Of a stretch of 64,000 nucleotides of DNA, positions 1 to 9,153 are shown in pieces (position 1 is the stretch's first letter; every line of letters begins with the position of its first letter). The stretch lies in the NCBI RefSeq assembly GCF_014203795.1, contig NZ_JACHJU010000004.1, positions 372,001-436,000 of the forward strand, read 5' to 3'. Under the pieces are notes generated by a model. The model was not told the DNA's origin. It was given only the letters and a program-made list of their open reading frames with translations, and did no database searches. A program made the translations under genes and the position numbers. This stretch comes from Streptosporangium album. GTDB lineage: Bacteria; Actinomycetota; Actinomycetes; Streptosporangiales; Streptosporangiaceae.

Positions 1-30
1 GTCCGTCCCGGCAACGATCGCTTCAGTCAT
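1..30 (-). CDS. Universal stress protein, N-terminal start only (cut by window edge)
   Basis: The first ten codons read MTEAIVAGTD, which matches the first beta strand of a UspA domain (compare MTEPIVVGVDGS at 9231 and MTGSITVGTDGS at 16043). The rest lies outside the window. The upstream DNA is almost the same as that of the USP genes starting at 16043 and 30533, including two DosR-type boxes. A tandem-USP dormancy protein is inferred from this. Confidence 0.7.
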   Translation of the reverse strand, partial: MTEAIVAGTD

Positions 31-45
31 GGTTCCTCCCGCTGT

Positions 46-113
46 CCATCGGACCGCAGCACGGATGACTTCCCCAGGGGCGATCGTCCCGAGATGGACG
101 GGACCTTCGCCCC
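46..113 (-). promoter_or_regulatory. Paired DosR-type boxes and -10 of the left-edge USP gene
   Basis: The two boxes are 77-90 (GGGGCGATCGTCCC) and 100-113 (GGGACCTTCGCCCC), 23 bp apart. On the minus strand a TCCGAT hexamer (48-53) lies 33 bp beyond the centre of the proximal box. The same arrangement precedes the USP genes at 16043 and 30533. Confidence 0.7.
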
Positions 114-183
114 CTCACGGACGCGGCCCCGCACCGCAGCCGTTCCTCCCGGGAGGAACGGTCACCGGCCGACGGCTACGATC

Positions 184-605
184 ATGTGGGTGGACGATCA
201 GTACCTGCCCGATGAGATCGCTCAGGTGTTCCGGGACACGCGTGACGGCTGGCGGGTCGAGCCGCTGACACACAACGCCGCCAACGCGGTCACCCGGGGC
301 ATCTGGCGCGTCGTCAGCGGCGACCGCTCGGCGGTGCTGAAGGTTCTCAGCCGCGGGGATTCCGATCACCAAGGGTGGCGGGCCTCGCGCAGGGACGGGA
401 GGGCAGTAGCGTCTTCGACCTGTTCCTCGACGCCGCGACGCCGCCCGAACTGGACCACGCCGTCTACGGCGCCTACCTGCGCGGGCTCCGGGAGGCCGGC
501 TGGTCAGGAGATGAGCGGCTGGTCCGGTTGGGGGGCGGAACGCCCGGCCGCCCGGCATGGCCCGGGCCGCCGGGCGGGCGTGACCCCACGGGCCCCGGCG
601 TCTGA
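184..605 (+). pseudogene. Phosphotransferase (aminoglycoside/APH-like) relic
   Basis: An open frame from ATG 184 gives an N-terminal lobe-like stretch (YLPDEIAQVF, then WRVVSGDRSAVLKVL, a typical nucleotide-binding beta hairpin with a lysine). From about 375 a second frame gives a C-terminal piece (SVFDLFLDAATPPELDHAVY, then YLRGLREAGW) as found at the end of actinobacterial phosphotransferases. The catalytic HxD and DFG-like centre between them is missing and the frames do not join. This is a gene with a large internal deletion. No function is expected. Confidence 0.6.
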
Positions 606-628
606 GCGGGCCCGGCGACGGTGGGCGC

Positions 629-1951
629 TCAGTCCACGGGTGGCCCGAGGTGACCGGTGAACCAGTCTCGCGCGAGAGCCGCGACGGTCTCAAGCGCTCC
701 CCGCTCCTCGAACAGGTGAGTGGCACCGGGGACGACCTGGAGCAGGTTCTCGCAGCGCAACCGCTGCTGCGCGGCCCTGTTGAGGTCGAGGACCGCCCCG
801 TCGTCGCCTCCCACGATCAGCAGGGTGGCCGCCCGCACCGCGTCGAGCCGCGGGCCGGCCAGGTCGGGCCGCCCGCCCCGGGAGACGACGGCGGCGACCT
901 CGTTGCCCGGCTCCGCCGCCGCCCGGAGCGCGGCCGCGGCCCCGGTGCTGGCCCCGAAATAGCCGATCGGGATGCCCGCCGCCCGGGGCTGATCGCGCAG
1001 CCAGCCGGTCACCCGGACGAGCCTGTCGGCCAGCAGCCCGATGTCGAAGACGTTGTCCCGGTCGGCCCCCTCCTCCGGGGTGAGCAGGTCGAACAGCAGC
1101 GTCCCCAGACCCGCGCGGTTGAGCGTGGCGGCCACCTGACGGTTACGCGGGCTGTGCCGGCCACTGCCGCTGCCGTGCACGAACACGATCACGCCCCTGG
1201 CCTTCTCCGGGATCACGAGCTGTCCGGGCAGCCGGACCCCTCCGGCTTCCACCAGGACGTCCCCGGTGGAATCCGGTGGATCCGATCCCCTCGCGCTCTC
1301 GCCGTGCTCACCCTCGGGAGGTGCGGCCCGCGCGAGCAGCCCGATCACCTCCTCGTCGGTGGTCTGGGCGAAGTCCACGTACCAGGCGCCGATGGCGTAG
1401 AAGTCGTCGGGTGTCTGGAGGCAGATCACCTCATCGGCGACCTTGCGCAGGCTCGCGACCGTCTCCGGAGCCCCCACCGGGACCGCCAGCACCACCCGTG
1501 AGGCACCGCGCGCACGGGCGACCTGGCAGGCGGCACGGGCCGTCCCGCCGGTGGCGATCCCGTCGTCCACCACGATCACCGTACGGCCCGCCAGGTCCGC
1601 CAGGGGCCGCTCACCGCGGAAGCGGCGCGCGCGGCGCAGGAGTTCGGCCCCCTCACGCTCCTCCACCTCGGCCATCTCCGCCTGCGTGAGATTCGCGAGC
1701 CGCACGACATCGCGGTTGACGAGACGGACTCCGCCTTCCCCGATGGCGCCGAACCCCACCTCCGGCTGGAACGGCACCCCGAGCTTGCGGACCACGATCA
1801 CGTCCAGCGGGGCGCCGAGGGCTCCGGCGACCTCGAACGCCACCGGCACACCTCCTCTGGGCAGCCCCAGGACCACCACGTTCTCGGTGCCGACGAGCCC
1901 ACGCAACCGTTCGGCCAGGCGCGCGCCCGCGTCACGACGGTCAAAGAACAC
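629..1951 (-). CDS. Phosphoribosyltransferase / dienelactone-hydrolase-type fusion protein
   Basis: The product is 440 aa. Residues about 1-205 form a PRTase-like domain: LGLPRGGVPVAFEVA, then VIVVDDGIATGGT, the PRPP-binding loop. Residues about 230-440 form an alpha/beta hydrolase: VIVFVHGSGSGRHSPRN oxyanion region, nucleophile motif GASTGAA, and a late GATHLF histidine. GTG 1951 is chosen because AAAGGAGG lies about 8 nt upstream; the open frame continues further but without a ribosome site. A DosR-type box at 2069-2082 lies about 120 bp upstream. Such fusions recur next to USP/DosR-type genes in actinomycetes. The substrate is unknown. Confidence 0.85.
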   Translation of the reverse strand: MFFDRRDAGARLAERLRGLVGTENVVVLGLPRGGVPVAFEVAGALGAPLDVIVVRKLGVPFQPEVGFGAIGEGGVRLVNRDVVRLANLTQAEMAEVEEREGAELLRRARRFRGERPLADLAGRTVIVVDDGIATGGTARAACQVARARGASRVVLAVPVGAPETVASLRKVADEVICLQTPDDFYAIGAWYVDFAQTTDEEVIGLLARAAPPEGEHGESARGSDPPDSTGDVLVEAGGVRLPGQLVIPEKARGVIVFVHGSGSGRHSPRNRQVAATLNRAGLGTLLFDLLTPEEGADRDNVFDIGLLADRLVRVTGWLRDQPRAAGIPIGYFGASTGAAAALRAAAEPGNEVAAVVSRGGRPDLAGPRLDAVRAATLLIVGGDDGAVLDLNRAAQQRLRCENLLQVVPGATHLFEERGALETVAALARDWFTGHLGPPVD

Positions 1952-2068
1952 CGCGTCCACCTCCTTTCGGACGCTCTCCGTGCCACCCTCGTCGACTGCG
2001 CGTTCAGGGCGGCGGGATCGCATTCACCCATACTCATCAATGTCAGCCGGAAGAACACGCCGACGGTA

Positions 2069-2082
2069 GGGCTGAAGGTCCC
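2069..2082 (-). promoter_or_regulatory. DosR-type box upstream of the PRTase-hydrolase gene
   Basis: The plus strand reads GGGCTGAAGGTCCC; the reverse complement GGGACCTTCAGCCC differs at one position from the window consensus. It is a single clear box; the expected partner 22 bp nearer the gene is poorly conserved. Confidence 0.55.
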
Positions 2083-2132
2083 GGTTCAGGGCCTCGCATG
2101 CGGGAACCGGCCGCCCGGCGGAGGCCCGGCCG

Positions 2133-4070
2133 TCAGGCGGTGGCGGTGTCCAGGCTGGGGAGTGCCGAGCGCTCGTCCCGCAGCACGCCGCCGACGACGT
2201 CGCCGTCGACGGTCTCGCGCTCGACCAGGACCGCGGCGAGCCGGTCGAGCGCGCAACGGTGGAGGCGCAGCAGGTCGACCGCACGTCTCTCGGCCGTGCT
2301 GAGCAGGCGGGCGATCTCCTCGTCGATGATCTGCTGGGTCCGTTCGGAGTACGGCTTGAGCCGCGGATCCTCGGCATCCTGGCCGAGATACTGGGGGGCG
2401 GCGGAGGAGTAACCGACCGGGCCGAGCGCGGGTGACAGGCCGAAGTCGCGCACCATGCGGGTGGCGATCTGCGTGGCGGCCGCGAGGTCGTTGGCGGCAC
2501 CGGTGGAGCCCTCGCCGAAGACGACCAGTTCCGCCGCCCGGCCGCCGAGCCGTACGGCCAGCAGATCGGCCAGGTAGCTCTCGCTGTAGAGGTGCCGTTC
2601 GGCTTCGGGTAGTTGTTCGGTGACGCCGAGCGTGGGACCGGCGGGCAGGATGGTCACCTTCGCGACCGGATCGGCGTGCTGGCACAGCGTGGCGAGCAGC
2701 GCGTGCCCGGACTCGTGCACGGCCACCGCATGGCGTTCCTGCGGGAGCAGGGCGTTGGACGTCTCGCGCCGGCCGAGCAGCACCCGGTCGCGTGCCGTGC
2801 CGAGGTCTTCGGCGTCGATGGTGGTGCGGTCGGCCCTGACCGCGTTGATGGCGGCCTCGTTGACCAGGTTGGCCAGGTCCGCGCCGGAGAATCCCGGAGT
2901 GGCGCGGGCGACCACGCCGAGGTCGACGCTTGGGCCCAGATGCTTTCCGGCGGCGTGGACGGCCAGGATCGCCGCACGCTCACCCTGGTTGGGCAGCGGC
3001 ACGGTGACCTGCCGGTCGAAGCGGCCAGGGCGCAGCAGGGCCGTGTCGAGGGTCTCGGGCCGGTTCGTCGCGGCCAGGACGACGATCCCGCTGCTCTGGT
3101 CGAAGCCGTCCATCTCGGCCAGTAGCTGGTTGAGCGTCTGCTCCCGTTCGTCGTTGCCGCCGACGACGTTCCTGCCGCGCCGGCCCCCGATCGCGTCGAT
3201 CTCGTCGATGAAGATGATCGAGGGGGCCCGATTGCGGGCCTCGTCGAAGAGGTCACGGACCCGTGAGGCTCCCACTCCCACGAACATCTCCACGAACCCG
3301 GAGCCGGTGACCGACAGGAACGGCACGGCCGCCTCGCCGGCCACCGCCCGGGCCAGGAGCGTCTTTCCGGTCCCCGGAGGGCCGACCATGATCACCCCGC
3401 GGGGTGGCTTCGCTCCCGCCGCCGCGTATCTGCCGGGGTCGCGCAGGAAGTCCACCACCTCGTTGATCTCCTGCTTGACACCGTCGTAACCGGCGACGTC
3501 ACCGAACCGGGTGGTCGGCCGCTCCGCCTCGATGATCTTCACCCCTGACCGGCCGAAGCCGCCGATACTGCCGATGCCGCCGGCCATGGAGTGCTGCGCC
3601 TGCCGCCCCATCCACAGGAACAGGCCGATGAGCAGCGCCATCGGCAGGAAGCCCGCCAGGACCGACAGCAGCGAGCCGGCGGCCCGGGTCGCGGTGATCT
3701 GGACGTGGTGGGACTGGAGCTGGGATTCCAGCGTGCCGACGCTGAGCGCGGTGGGGATCTGCGTGGTGAACGTCGTGCCGTTGTCCAGGCTGCCGGACAC
3801 CGTGCCCTGGTCGTCGATCGTCACCGTCTTCACCTGCCCGGCACCCACCTTGGCCACGAAGTCGCTGTAGGAGTACGGCTTGGTCTCCGACCCGGTGAGC
3901 ATGAGGGGCACCAGCAGCCACAGTGTGACGATCAGCACCCCTATCGGCAGCAGCCAGCGGCGCCATTCGGGAGATCGCGGAGCCACCGGCGGAGGTGGGG
4001 GCTCGTCCGGTGGTCCCGGCTTGGCCGTACCTGTCGCATGCCGGCCGCGCAGCCGGGCCCAGGTGATCAT
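2133..4070 (-). CDS. ftsH: ATP-dependent zinc metalloprotease FtsH
   Basis: The product is 645 aa, normal for FtsH. A proline-rich N-terminus precedes transmembrane segment 1 (about residues 38-58), a short extracytoplasmic domain and transmembrane segment 2 (about 135-155). The AAA domain carries Walker A GPPGTGKT, Walker B IIFIDEID and the SRH motif ending RPGRFDR. The protease domain has the zinc motif HESGH. It is a membrane-anchored hexameric protease that degrades damaged membrane and regulatory proteins. ATG 4070 is preferred over TTG 4073, with GGGAGG 7 nt upstream. A DosR-type box (4139-4152) lies in its promoter region, so this may be a stress-dedicated paralogue and not the housekeeping copy. 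Confidence 0.93.
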   Translation of the reverse strand: MITWARLRGRHATGTAKPGPPDEPPPPPVAPRSPEWRRWLLPIGVLIVTLWLLVPLMLTGSETKPYSYSDFVAKVGAGQVKTVTIDDQGTVSGSLDNGTTFTTQIPTALSVGTLESQLQSHHVQITATRAAGSLLSVLAGFLPMALLIGLFLWMGRQAQHSMAGGIGSIGGFGRSGVKIIEAERPTTRFGDVAGYDGVKQEINEVVDFLRDPGRYAAAGAKPPRGVIMVGPPGTGKTLLARAVAGEAAVPFLSVTGSGFVEMFVGVGASRVRDLFDEARNRAPSIIFIDEIDAIGGRRGRNVVGGNDEREQTLNQLLAEMDGFDQSSGIVVLAATNRPETLDTALLRPGRFDRQVTVPLPNQGERAAILAVHAAGKHLGPSVDLGVVARATPGFSGADLANLVNEAAINAVRADRTTIDAEDLGTARDRVLLGRRETSNALLPQERHAVAVHESGHALLATLCQHADPVAKVTILPAGPTLGVTEQLPEAERHLYSESYLADLLAVRLGGRAAELVVFGEGSTGAANDLAAATQIATRMVRDFGLSPALGPVGYSSAAPQYLGQDAEDPRLKPYSERTQQIIDEEIARLLSTAERRAVDLLRLHRCALDRLAAVLVERETVDGDVVGGVLRDERSALPSLDTATA

Positions 4071-4138
4071 CAACCGGCCTCCCTGTCGATTACCCCTACC
4101 TCACCTGCCAGTTTCCAGCCGGTGGCGGGAGTGCGGCA

Positions 4139-4152
4139 GGGCCGAAAGTCCC
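4139..4152. promoter_or_regulatory. DosR-type box between ftsH and the Rv2004c-like gene
   Basis: The sequence is GGGCCGAAAGTCCC, reverse complement GGGACTTTCGGCCC, which is the canonical DosR-box form. It lies 69 bp upstream of ftsH and 219 bp upstream of the divergent gene at 4371, so it could serve either; distance favours ftsH. Confidence 0.65.
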
Positions 4153-4370
4153 GAAGAGCACGGTGGAACGGCCTCTCCGGCCGGCCGGCGAGAGCGGCGG
4201 GAGCGCTGCGGACGTCAGCGGGAAGCCCGATTCAGAGGTCGTCATCGGGGGAGAAATCAGACAAATGTACAGTTTGCCTCGCCCGCTTGAGACCACATCG
4301 GGGACGGACCCGCCCGTCCGGCGGAAGACCCGGTCACGTGGGCGGCAGACCCGAGCGCGGAGGCATCCCG

Positions 4371-5864
4371 ATGGGATCATGGGCGCAGATCAAGGAGACA
4401 CACATCGCCGTCGTGGTCCTCCTCGGAGACCACGCCTTCAAGCTCAAGAAGCCGGTGAGCCTCGGCTTCCTGGACTTCACCACCAGAGAGGCCCGGCAGG
4501 CTGCCTGTCACAGGGAGGTGGAACTCAACCGGCGGCTGGCCCCGGACGTCTACGAGGGCGTCGCCGACGTGCTGGGCCCGGACGGAGAGGTCTGCGACCA
4601 TCTCGTCGTGATGCGGCGCATGCCGGAGGATCGCCGCCTCGCCGCCATGATCCGGTCGGGGAAGCCGGTCGAGGAGCACCTGCGGCAGATCGCCCGGATG
4701 GTGGCGGGCATGCACGGCCGATCCCGCCACGGGCCGGAGATCGACCGGGAGGGGGGAAGGGAGGCGCTACGGTCACGCTGGACCGCGAGCTTCGGCGAGG
4801 TCCGAGCGCTTCCCGACGCCGTCCTCGACCCCGAAGCCGTCGAGGAGATCGAACGGCTCACATTGCGCTTCCTCGACGGCCGCGCTCCCCTGTTCGCCGC
4901 CCGTGTCAACGAGGGCCGCATCGTCGACGGCCACGGCGACCTGCTCGCCGAGGACATCTTCTGCCTGGACGACGGGCCGCGGATCCTGGACTGCCTGGAG
5001 TTCGACGAACGGCTCCGCTCCGTCGACGGCCTCGACGACGCGGCCTTCCTGGCCATGGACCTGGAGCGGCTCGGGGCACCCCGGCTGGCCGAGACGTTCC
5101 TGCACTGGTACGCCGAGTTCACCGACGATCACGCCCCGCCCTCCCTGTGGCACCACTATGTCGCCTACCGGGCCTTCGTCCGCGCCAAGGTCGCCTGCCT
5201 CCGGCAGCGACAGGGCGACCCCGGTTCCGGCGGAGAGGCCCGCCTGCTCGCCGAACTCACTCTGCGCCATCTGCGAGCGGGAGCGATCCCCCTGATCCTG
5301 GTCGGCGGATCACCCGGAACCGGCAAGTCGACCCTGGCCGCCGCCCTCGCCGACCGCCTCGGCTACACGCTGCTGGGCAGCGACCGCATCCGCAAGGAGC
5401 TCTTCGGCATCTCGCCCGAACAGCACGCGTCCGCCCCTTTCGGCGAGGGCATCTACGACCGGGAGCACACCGAGCGCGCCTACGCCGAGATGCTCTTACG
5501 AGCCGAGATGCTGCTTCACCTTGGCGAACCGGTCATCCTGGACGCCTCCTGGATCGACGCCGGCCATCGGACGGCGGCCGAGCGCGTCGCCCGGCGCACC
5601 TCCAGTGACCTCGCGGCCCTACGCTGCACGGCCCTGCCGCAGGTCGCCGCCGAGCGTCTCGCCCGCCGTACCGGCGCGATCTCGGACGCCGACCAGGCGA
5701 TCGCCACAGCCATGGCGGCGATGGCGGCTCCCTGGCCCGACGCGATCGAGATCGACACCAGCCCGACCACGGAACAGGCGGTGGAGCGGGCACTGACGGC
5801 GATCGCCCTCTCCCCCGCCACCGTGCCCTGGCGCTTCCGGCGCCCCCAGATGGAGCCTGGCTGA
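4371..5864 (+). CDS. Rv2004c-like bifunctional phosphotransferase-like / AAA P-loop protein
   Basis: The product is 497 aa. Residues 1-300 are APH-like (COG2187 type), with HVVVL-type lysine strands (HAFKLKKPV) and a Brenner-like IVDGHGDLLAEDIF followed by ILDCLEFDE. Residues 305-480 form a P-loop kinase-like domain (COG0645 type) with Walker A GGSPGTGKST. This architecture matches M. tuberculosis Rv2004c, a DosR-regulon member of unknown substrate. ATG 4371 is chosen for the upstream GCGGAGG. It is divergent from ftsH. An ISL3 relic abuts its stop codon, so the native downstream neighbour is lost. Confidence 0.85.
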   Translation: MGSWAQIKETHIAVVVLLGDHAFKLKKPVSLGFLDFTTREARQAACHREVELNRRLAPDVYEGVADVLGPDGEVCDHLVVMRRMPEDRRLAAMIRSGKPVEEHLRQIARMVAGMHGRSRHGPEIDREGGREALRSRWTASFGEVRALPDAVLDPEAVEEIERLTLRFLDGRAPLFAARVNEGRIVDGHGDLLAEDIFCLDDGPRILDCLEFDERLRSVDGLDDAAFLAMDLERLGAPRLAETFLHWYAEFTDDHAPPSLWHHYVAYRAFVRAKVACLRQRQGDPGSGGEARLLAELTLRHLRAGAIPLILVGGSPGTGKSTLAAALADRLGYTLLGSDRIRKELFGISPEQHASAPFGEGIYDREHTERAYAEMLLRAEMLLHLGEPVILDASWIDAGHRTAAERVARRTSSDLAALRCTALPQVAAERLARRTGAISDADQAIATAMAAMAAPWPDAIEIDTSPTTEQAVERALTAIALSPATVPWRFRRPQMEPG

Positions 5865-5869
5865 CCGTC

Positions 5870-6167
5870 CGCGTCGCTCATAACGGGCCGCCATCTGCGG
5901 GACTTGCTCACGGAACGTCTGCCGCACACAGCCGCGGGCTTCGCACACCAGTCGGCGTAGTCGCAGGTCGACGACTACCGTGCGGCTGCCGACCGGCACA
6001 TCCGCCAGACGCCGGGTGTGGTAGGCGGGCACCCGCCGGGTCAGAACCCCACACGCGGGGCAGGATGCCGCCACCGATCGTGTCCAGGCTCGCACGCGTA
6101 TGACCTGCTGCTCTGCGATCACCTGCTCGAGGACCACATCGGCCAACTGCGGGAACCGCGTCTGCAA
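5870..6167 (-). pseudogene. ISL3-family transposase N-terminal relic
   Basis: About 98 codons from a TTG at 6167 give the N-terminal zinc-finger region of an ISL3 transposase: LQTRFPQLADVVLEQV, then CPACG and later CEARGC (paired CxxC-type cysteines), ending near QMAARYERR. The DDE catalytic part is absent. No inverted repeat was identified. It ends a few bases after the stop codon of the 4371-5864 gene. Confidence 0.65.
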
Positions 6168-6231
6168 GATCTTCGAAGCACACCAAGATCACCTTGCTGG
6201 CTCGCACACTCCGGCACCACCGAATTCGTGC

Positions 6232-6556
6232 CAGAGCCCTTGAGGCTACAGGCTCCCGGTTCTCGACGACGCTCTTCATGAGAGGGTGGCGCTGAGGCGT
6301 TGGACGCCGGGCAGGGTGGCCAGGCGGTCGTCGTAGAGCTTCTGGAGGGCGGGCAGGTCGCGGGTGATGACGCGCAGGAGGTGGTCGGGGTCACCGAAGA
6401 GCCGTTGGGCTTGCAGGATGTGGGGGATGGCGGCGACGGCCTGTTCGAAGGCGTCGACGGTGTCGCGGTCTGCGGCGCGCATGGTGACGAAGACGAGGGC
6501 CTCGAAGGTGAGGCCGAGGGCGTTGGCGTCGAGGGCGGCACGGTAGCCGCTTTCAC
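6232..6556 (-). pseudogene. Lrp/AsnC-family regulator relic
   Basis: The ligand-binding (RAM/AsnC) domain is recognisable: YRAALDANALGLTFEALVF, HILQAQRLFGDPDHLL, RLATLPGVQRLSATL. The DNA-binding helix-turn-helix that should precede it is missing. At the end the frame slips by one base: SATLS-stop in one frame continues as MKSVVENREP in the next, which is the usual AsnC C-terminus. It is both truncated and frameshifted. Confidence 0.65.
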
Positions 6557-6632
6557 GTTGTTCCCCGAGAACACCTCGGTGCTCACGGTGGAGTACAAGA
6601 TCAATCTCCTGGCGCCTGCCGTAGGCGATCAC

Positions 6633-7150
6633 ATCGCCAGTCCAGGCCGAGGCCGGCGCCCATCAAGAGGCGCAGGCGCCGGCGCAGTAGGGGATGTTCG
6701 GGAATTCGGTGCCCCGCAGGACAAGACCTGACAGCTGTTACTCACCGCTTCTTTGCGGCTCGCCGTAGCTTGGGAACGATGGTGGCTGCACACCACCCGG
6801 CGCGCGATAGCCGCCGACTATCTCGTGCTCCACGGGCAACCCGGTCCACCGGACGGCAACCAAACCCGCCTGATGCACGCCTCCTGCCATCGCGGGCTCC
6901 TCGCCCGTCAACGCAGGAACCCGGCACAACAACCCTGAACCGCCCTCCGGGGCTAATGGGAGCTACCGGGTCACTTCAGCCCTTAAGACAGACTCGGATC
7001 CGGTAGCGGTCAGTAGGTGAGCACTCTCAGCGGCTGGCATTCGATGCCTTGCTTGAGCCGTGTGCCGCGACGAGCGGCACGCACGGTTCCGAGGGGGCCG
7101 GGGCGCAGCAATGCGCTCCGGCTACCCGACGAGTACAGGGCCGACACGCG
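6633..7150. other. Gene-poor stretch before dosR
   Basis: No confident gene was found. A plus-strand open stretch (6753-6938, LAVAWERWWLHTTRRAIAAD) looks protein-like but has no recognised family, start signal or ribosome site, and may be a relic. The region ends in the dosR promoter. Confidence 0.3.
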
Positions 7151-7156
7151 GCACTG

Positions 7157-7206
7157 AGGACCTTGGTCCCTACCGGTGGCACCCCCGGAGGGTTAGCGTT
7201 CAGGAC
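7157..7206 (+). promoter_or_regulatory. dosR promoter: DosR-type box and -10 of a probable leaderless mRNA
   Basis: The box AGGACCTTGGTCCC (7157-7170) is centred 43.5 bp before the A of the start codon. A TAGCGT hexamer (7194-7199) is centred 33 bp from the box and about 8 nt before ATG 7207, which would place the transcript start at or next to the ATG. A partial GGGCCGA half-site lies at 7138. The truncated second dosR has the same layout (27876-27924). Confidence 0.6.
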
Positions 7207-7848
7207 ATGATTCGCGTGTTCCTGGTGGACGACCATGAAGTGGTACGGCGAGGCGTGGCCGCGCTGCTGGAGTCCGAGGGTGACATCGAGGTCGTCGGCG
7301 AGGCCGGGACCGCGGAGTCGGCCGTGTCCCGTATCCCGGCGCTGCAGCCGGACGTCGCGGTCCTTGACGTGCGCCTGCCCGACGGCAACGGTGTGGACGT
7401 CTGTCGTGAGGTCCGCTCGAAACTGCCGGAGCTGGTCTGTCTGATGCTGACCTCCTTCGCCGACGACGACGCCCTCTTCAACGCGGTGATGGCGGGCGCG
7501 TCGGGTTATGTGCTCAAGCAGATCCACGGTTCGGATCTGGTCGGCGCCGTGCGGACGGTCGCGGCCGGTCAGTCGCTGCTGGACCCGCAGACCACCGCGA
7601 CCATGCTGGCGCGGCTGCGCGAACAGGCCACCCGCAAGGATCCGTTGCAGGCGCTGTCGGAGCAGGAGCGCCACATCCTGGAACTGATCGGCGAGGGGAT
7701 GACGAACCGGCAGATCGGCGAGCGCCTCTATCTCGCCGAGAAGACCGTGAAGAACTACGTGTCCAACCTGCTGGCGAAGCTGAGCATGCAGCGCCGCACC
7801 CAGGCGGCCGCGCTGGCGGCACGTTTGAAAGTCGGCCACCCGGAATAG
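7207..7848 (+). CDS. dosR: DosR/DevR-like NarL-family response regulator
   Basis: The product is 213 aa. The receiver domain (1-120) has acidic pair D8/D9, phospho-acceptor D54 in AVLDVRLPDGNG, and a GASGYVLK switch lysine. The C-terminal LuxR/NarL helix-turn-helix (about 148-210) contains LSEQERHILELIGEGMTN and AEKTVKNYVSNLLAKL, then RRTQAA. These segments closely resemble M. tuberculosis DosR. It probably binds the 14-bp boxes found across this window. Its own promoter carries one, suggesting autoregulation. It is convergent with a truncated dosS; the intact kinase is 28 kb away. Confidence 0.9.
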   Translation: MIRVFLVDDHEVVRRGVAALLESEGDIEVVGEAGTAESAVSRIPALQPDVAVLDVRLPDGNGVDVCREVRSKLPELVCLMLTSFADDDALFNAVMAGASGYVLKQIHGSDLVGAVRTVAAGQSLLDPQTTATMLARLREQATRKDPLQALSEQERHILELIGEGMTNRQIGERLYLAEKTVKNYVSNLLAKLSMQRRTQAAALAARLKVGHPE

Positions 7849-7890
7849 GACGCCCCCGGCGGACACCTGGGTGCGATCAGGTGTTTCGGT

Positions 7891-8482
7891 AGCGGCTCAC
7901 CACTGGTGAAGGCCCGGCCCGCCAGGGAATCGGCGACCGGCGCCTCGACATGGACCGCCCGATCGCCGACCGGCCCGTCAGTGATGATCACTTGGAGCAT
8001 CCGCCCGGCCTCGTCTGGCAGCAGAACCGCCACGATGTCGGCGCCGGCCATCTCCCGCGCCCGCCGCGCTATCAACATGAGCACCTCTCGGGGCTCCGCC
8101 CCGGACAGCAGGCTGGTGGTGACCTCCGAAGACGCCTGCAGCCACATCTCGCGCCGCCGGCTCTCCTCATACAGCCGGGCGTTCTCGATCCTGGCGATCT
8201 CCTCCTCGGTCAGCCCCACGGGGATGAACTGGATGAGCGTGTTCTCGTCACCGATCGCGCCCAGGGCACCGTAACTCGCGTCGACCAGGGTGATGGCGGT
8301 CTCCACGATCCTGCGCAGCACCGTCTCCAGATCCAGGTCGCTGCCCACGGAGACGACCGCGTTCAGCAGGGCGTGCACCCTGTCCCGGGTGGCCAGCACC
8401 GCCTCCAGCCGCACATGCAGCTCCGACAGCAGCTCATCCAGCCGCATGTGCGGAATCAGCGCGCCCGGCTCGATCTCCCCCA
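7891..8482 (-). pseudogene. Truncated second copy of the DosS-like sensor kinase
   Basis: It starts at ATG 8482 and is nearly identical in DNA to the intact kinase at 35801-37501, with only a few base differences over about 590 bp. A 267-bp in-frame piece encoding residues 101-189 of the first GAF domain is deleted between CTCGAT repeats. Similarity stops at about 7891, inside GAF2, so the kinase domains are gone. The open frame runs into unrelated sequence. The region matching the heme-binding part of DosS is lost. It is a recent duplicate in decay. Confidence 0.85.
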
Positions 8483-8560
8483 TAGTGCGTAGTCTCGCCC
8501 CCTGGCGCGTGAGCGCCCACCCTGGCACGGGGCAGGCACTCACATGTCCAGGTGCCATCT

Positions 8561-8829
8561 ACTTCAGGATCGGGTCGCGCCCCACCAAGTGCCGATACCG
8601 AGGGTTCTGCCAGCGCCAGGCCGACCAGCACGATGGCGTAGATGATGTGCTCGTCGATGAACGGGTTGTCGGCCAGCGGAAGCTCGGCGGCCCGCATAAG
8701 CACCAGCCCCCCGGCGGTGGCGGCGATCCGCATGCCGCCCCCGAGGGTGAGCACGGCGCCGATGCCGAGCATGAAGCCGACCGTCGGCCTGCTCCCCGTG
8801 GGATACACCGACAACATCCTCACCGCCCG
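8561..8829 (-). pseudogene. DoxX-family membrane protein relic (C-terminal half)
   Basis: The minus-strand frame has VGFMLGIGAVLTLGGG, then GLVLMRAAELPLADNPFIDE and HIIYAIVLVGLALA, characteristic of DoxX-type integral membrane proteins. The N-terminus is missing, and near the end the family's usual GxTLGxGxWW region is in a different frame, giving GRTLGIGTWWGATRS-stop. It is truncated and frameshifted. Confidence 0.55.
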
Positions 8830-8938
8830 GCACGACTACGAGATCGACGCCAACCAAGAACTGCTCGCCCTCGGCGTGACCAACATCAGCGCGGGCCTCA
8901 CATGCGGCTTCCCGATCAGCAGCAGCGGCAGCCGCAGA
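8790..8938 (+). pseudogene. SulP-type anion transporter relic
   Basis: About 50 codons give YEIDANQELLALGVTNISAG followed by LTCGFPISSSGSR, the conserved SulP/SLC26 segment. Both ends stop matching abruptly, and a short piece before it (GYTDNILTAR) is fused by deletion. It overlaps the opposite-strand DoxX relic end, marking a recombination scar. Confidence 0.6.
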
Positions 8939-9078
8939 CCGGCACGGATCACGTGGCCCCTCTCACCGTCGTCTTCCTCCGTGACGATCGCCGTCGACTC
9001 CACGCGCCGACCGTCGCCTCCATCCGCCCGAAGGGCGATGACCTTGGTCGCCGGGACACCCGGCTCTGTGAGGCTCAT

Positions 9079-9092
9079 GGGACCTTCGCCCC
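9079..9092 (+). promoter_or_regulatory. DosR-type box of the 9231 USP operon
   Basis: The box is GGGACCTTCGCCCC, a near-perfect consensus. It is about 140 bp upstream of the USP start. A possible -10 (AGTATG/TATGGA, 9117-9124) would give a leader of about 100 nt that contains the small ORF at 9154-9228. Confidence 0.65.
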
Positions 9093-9153
9093 TACCCGGC
9101 AGGCGGAGGGGTGAGAAGTATGGAAGGAAACCACGGCTACAGGAGACGGGCAC

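Noticed and set aside
3591-4370. Upstream extension of the Rv2004c-like frame
   Set aside because: It runs antisense through ftsH; ATG 4371 has a ribosome site and fits the family length.
8836-9078. Minus-strand frame starting MSLTEPGVPATKVIALRADG
   Set aside because: Its start is 1 bp from the DosR-type box of the opposite gene, it has no ribosome site and no family, and it overlaps the SulP relic.
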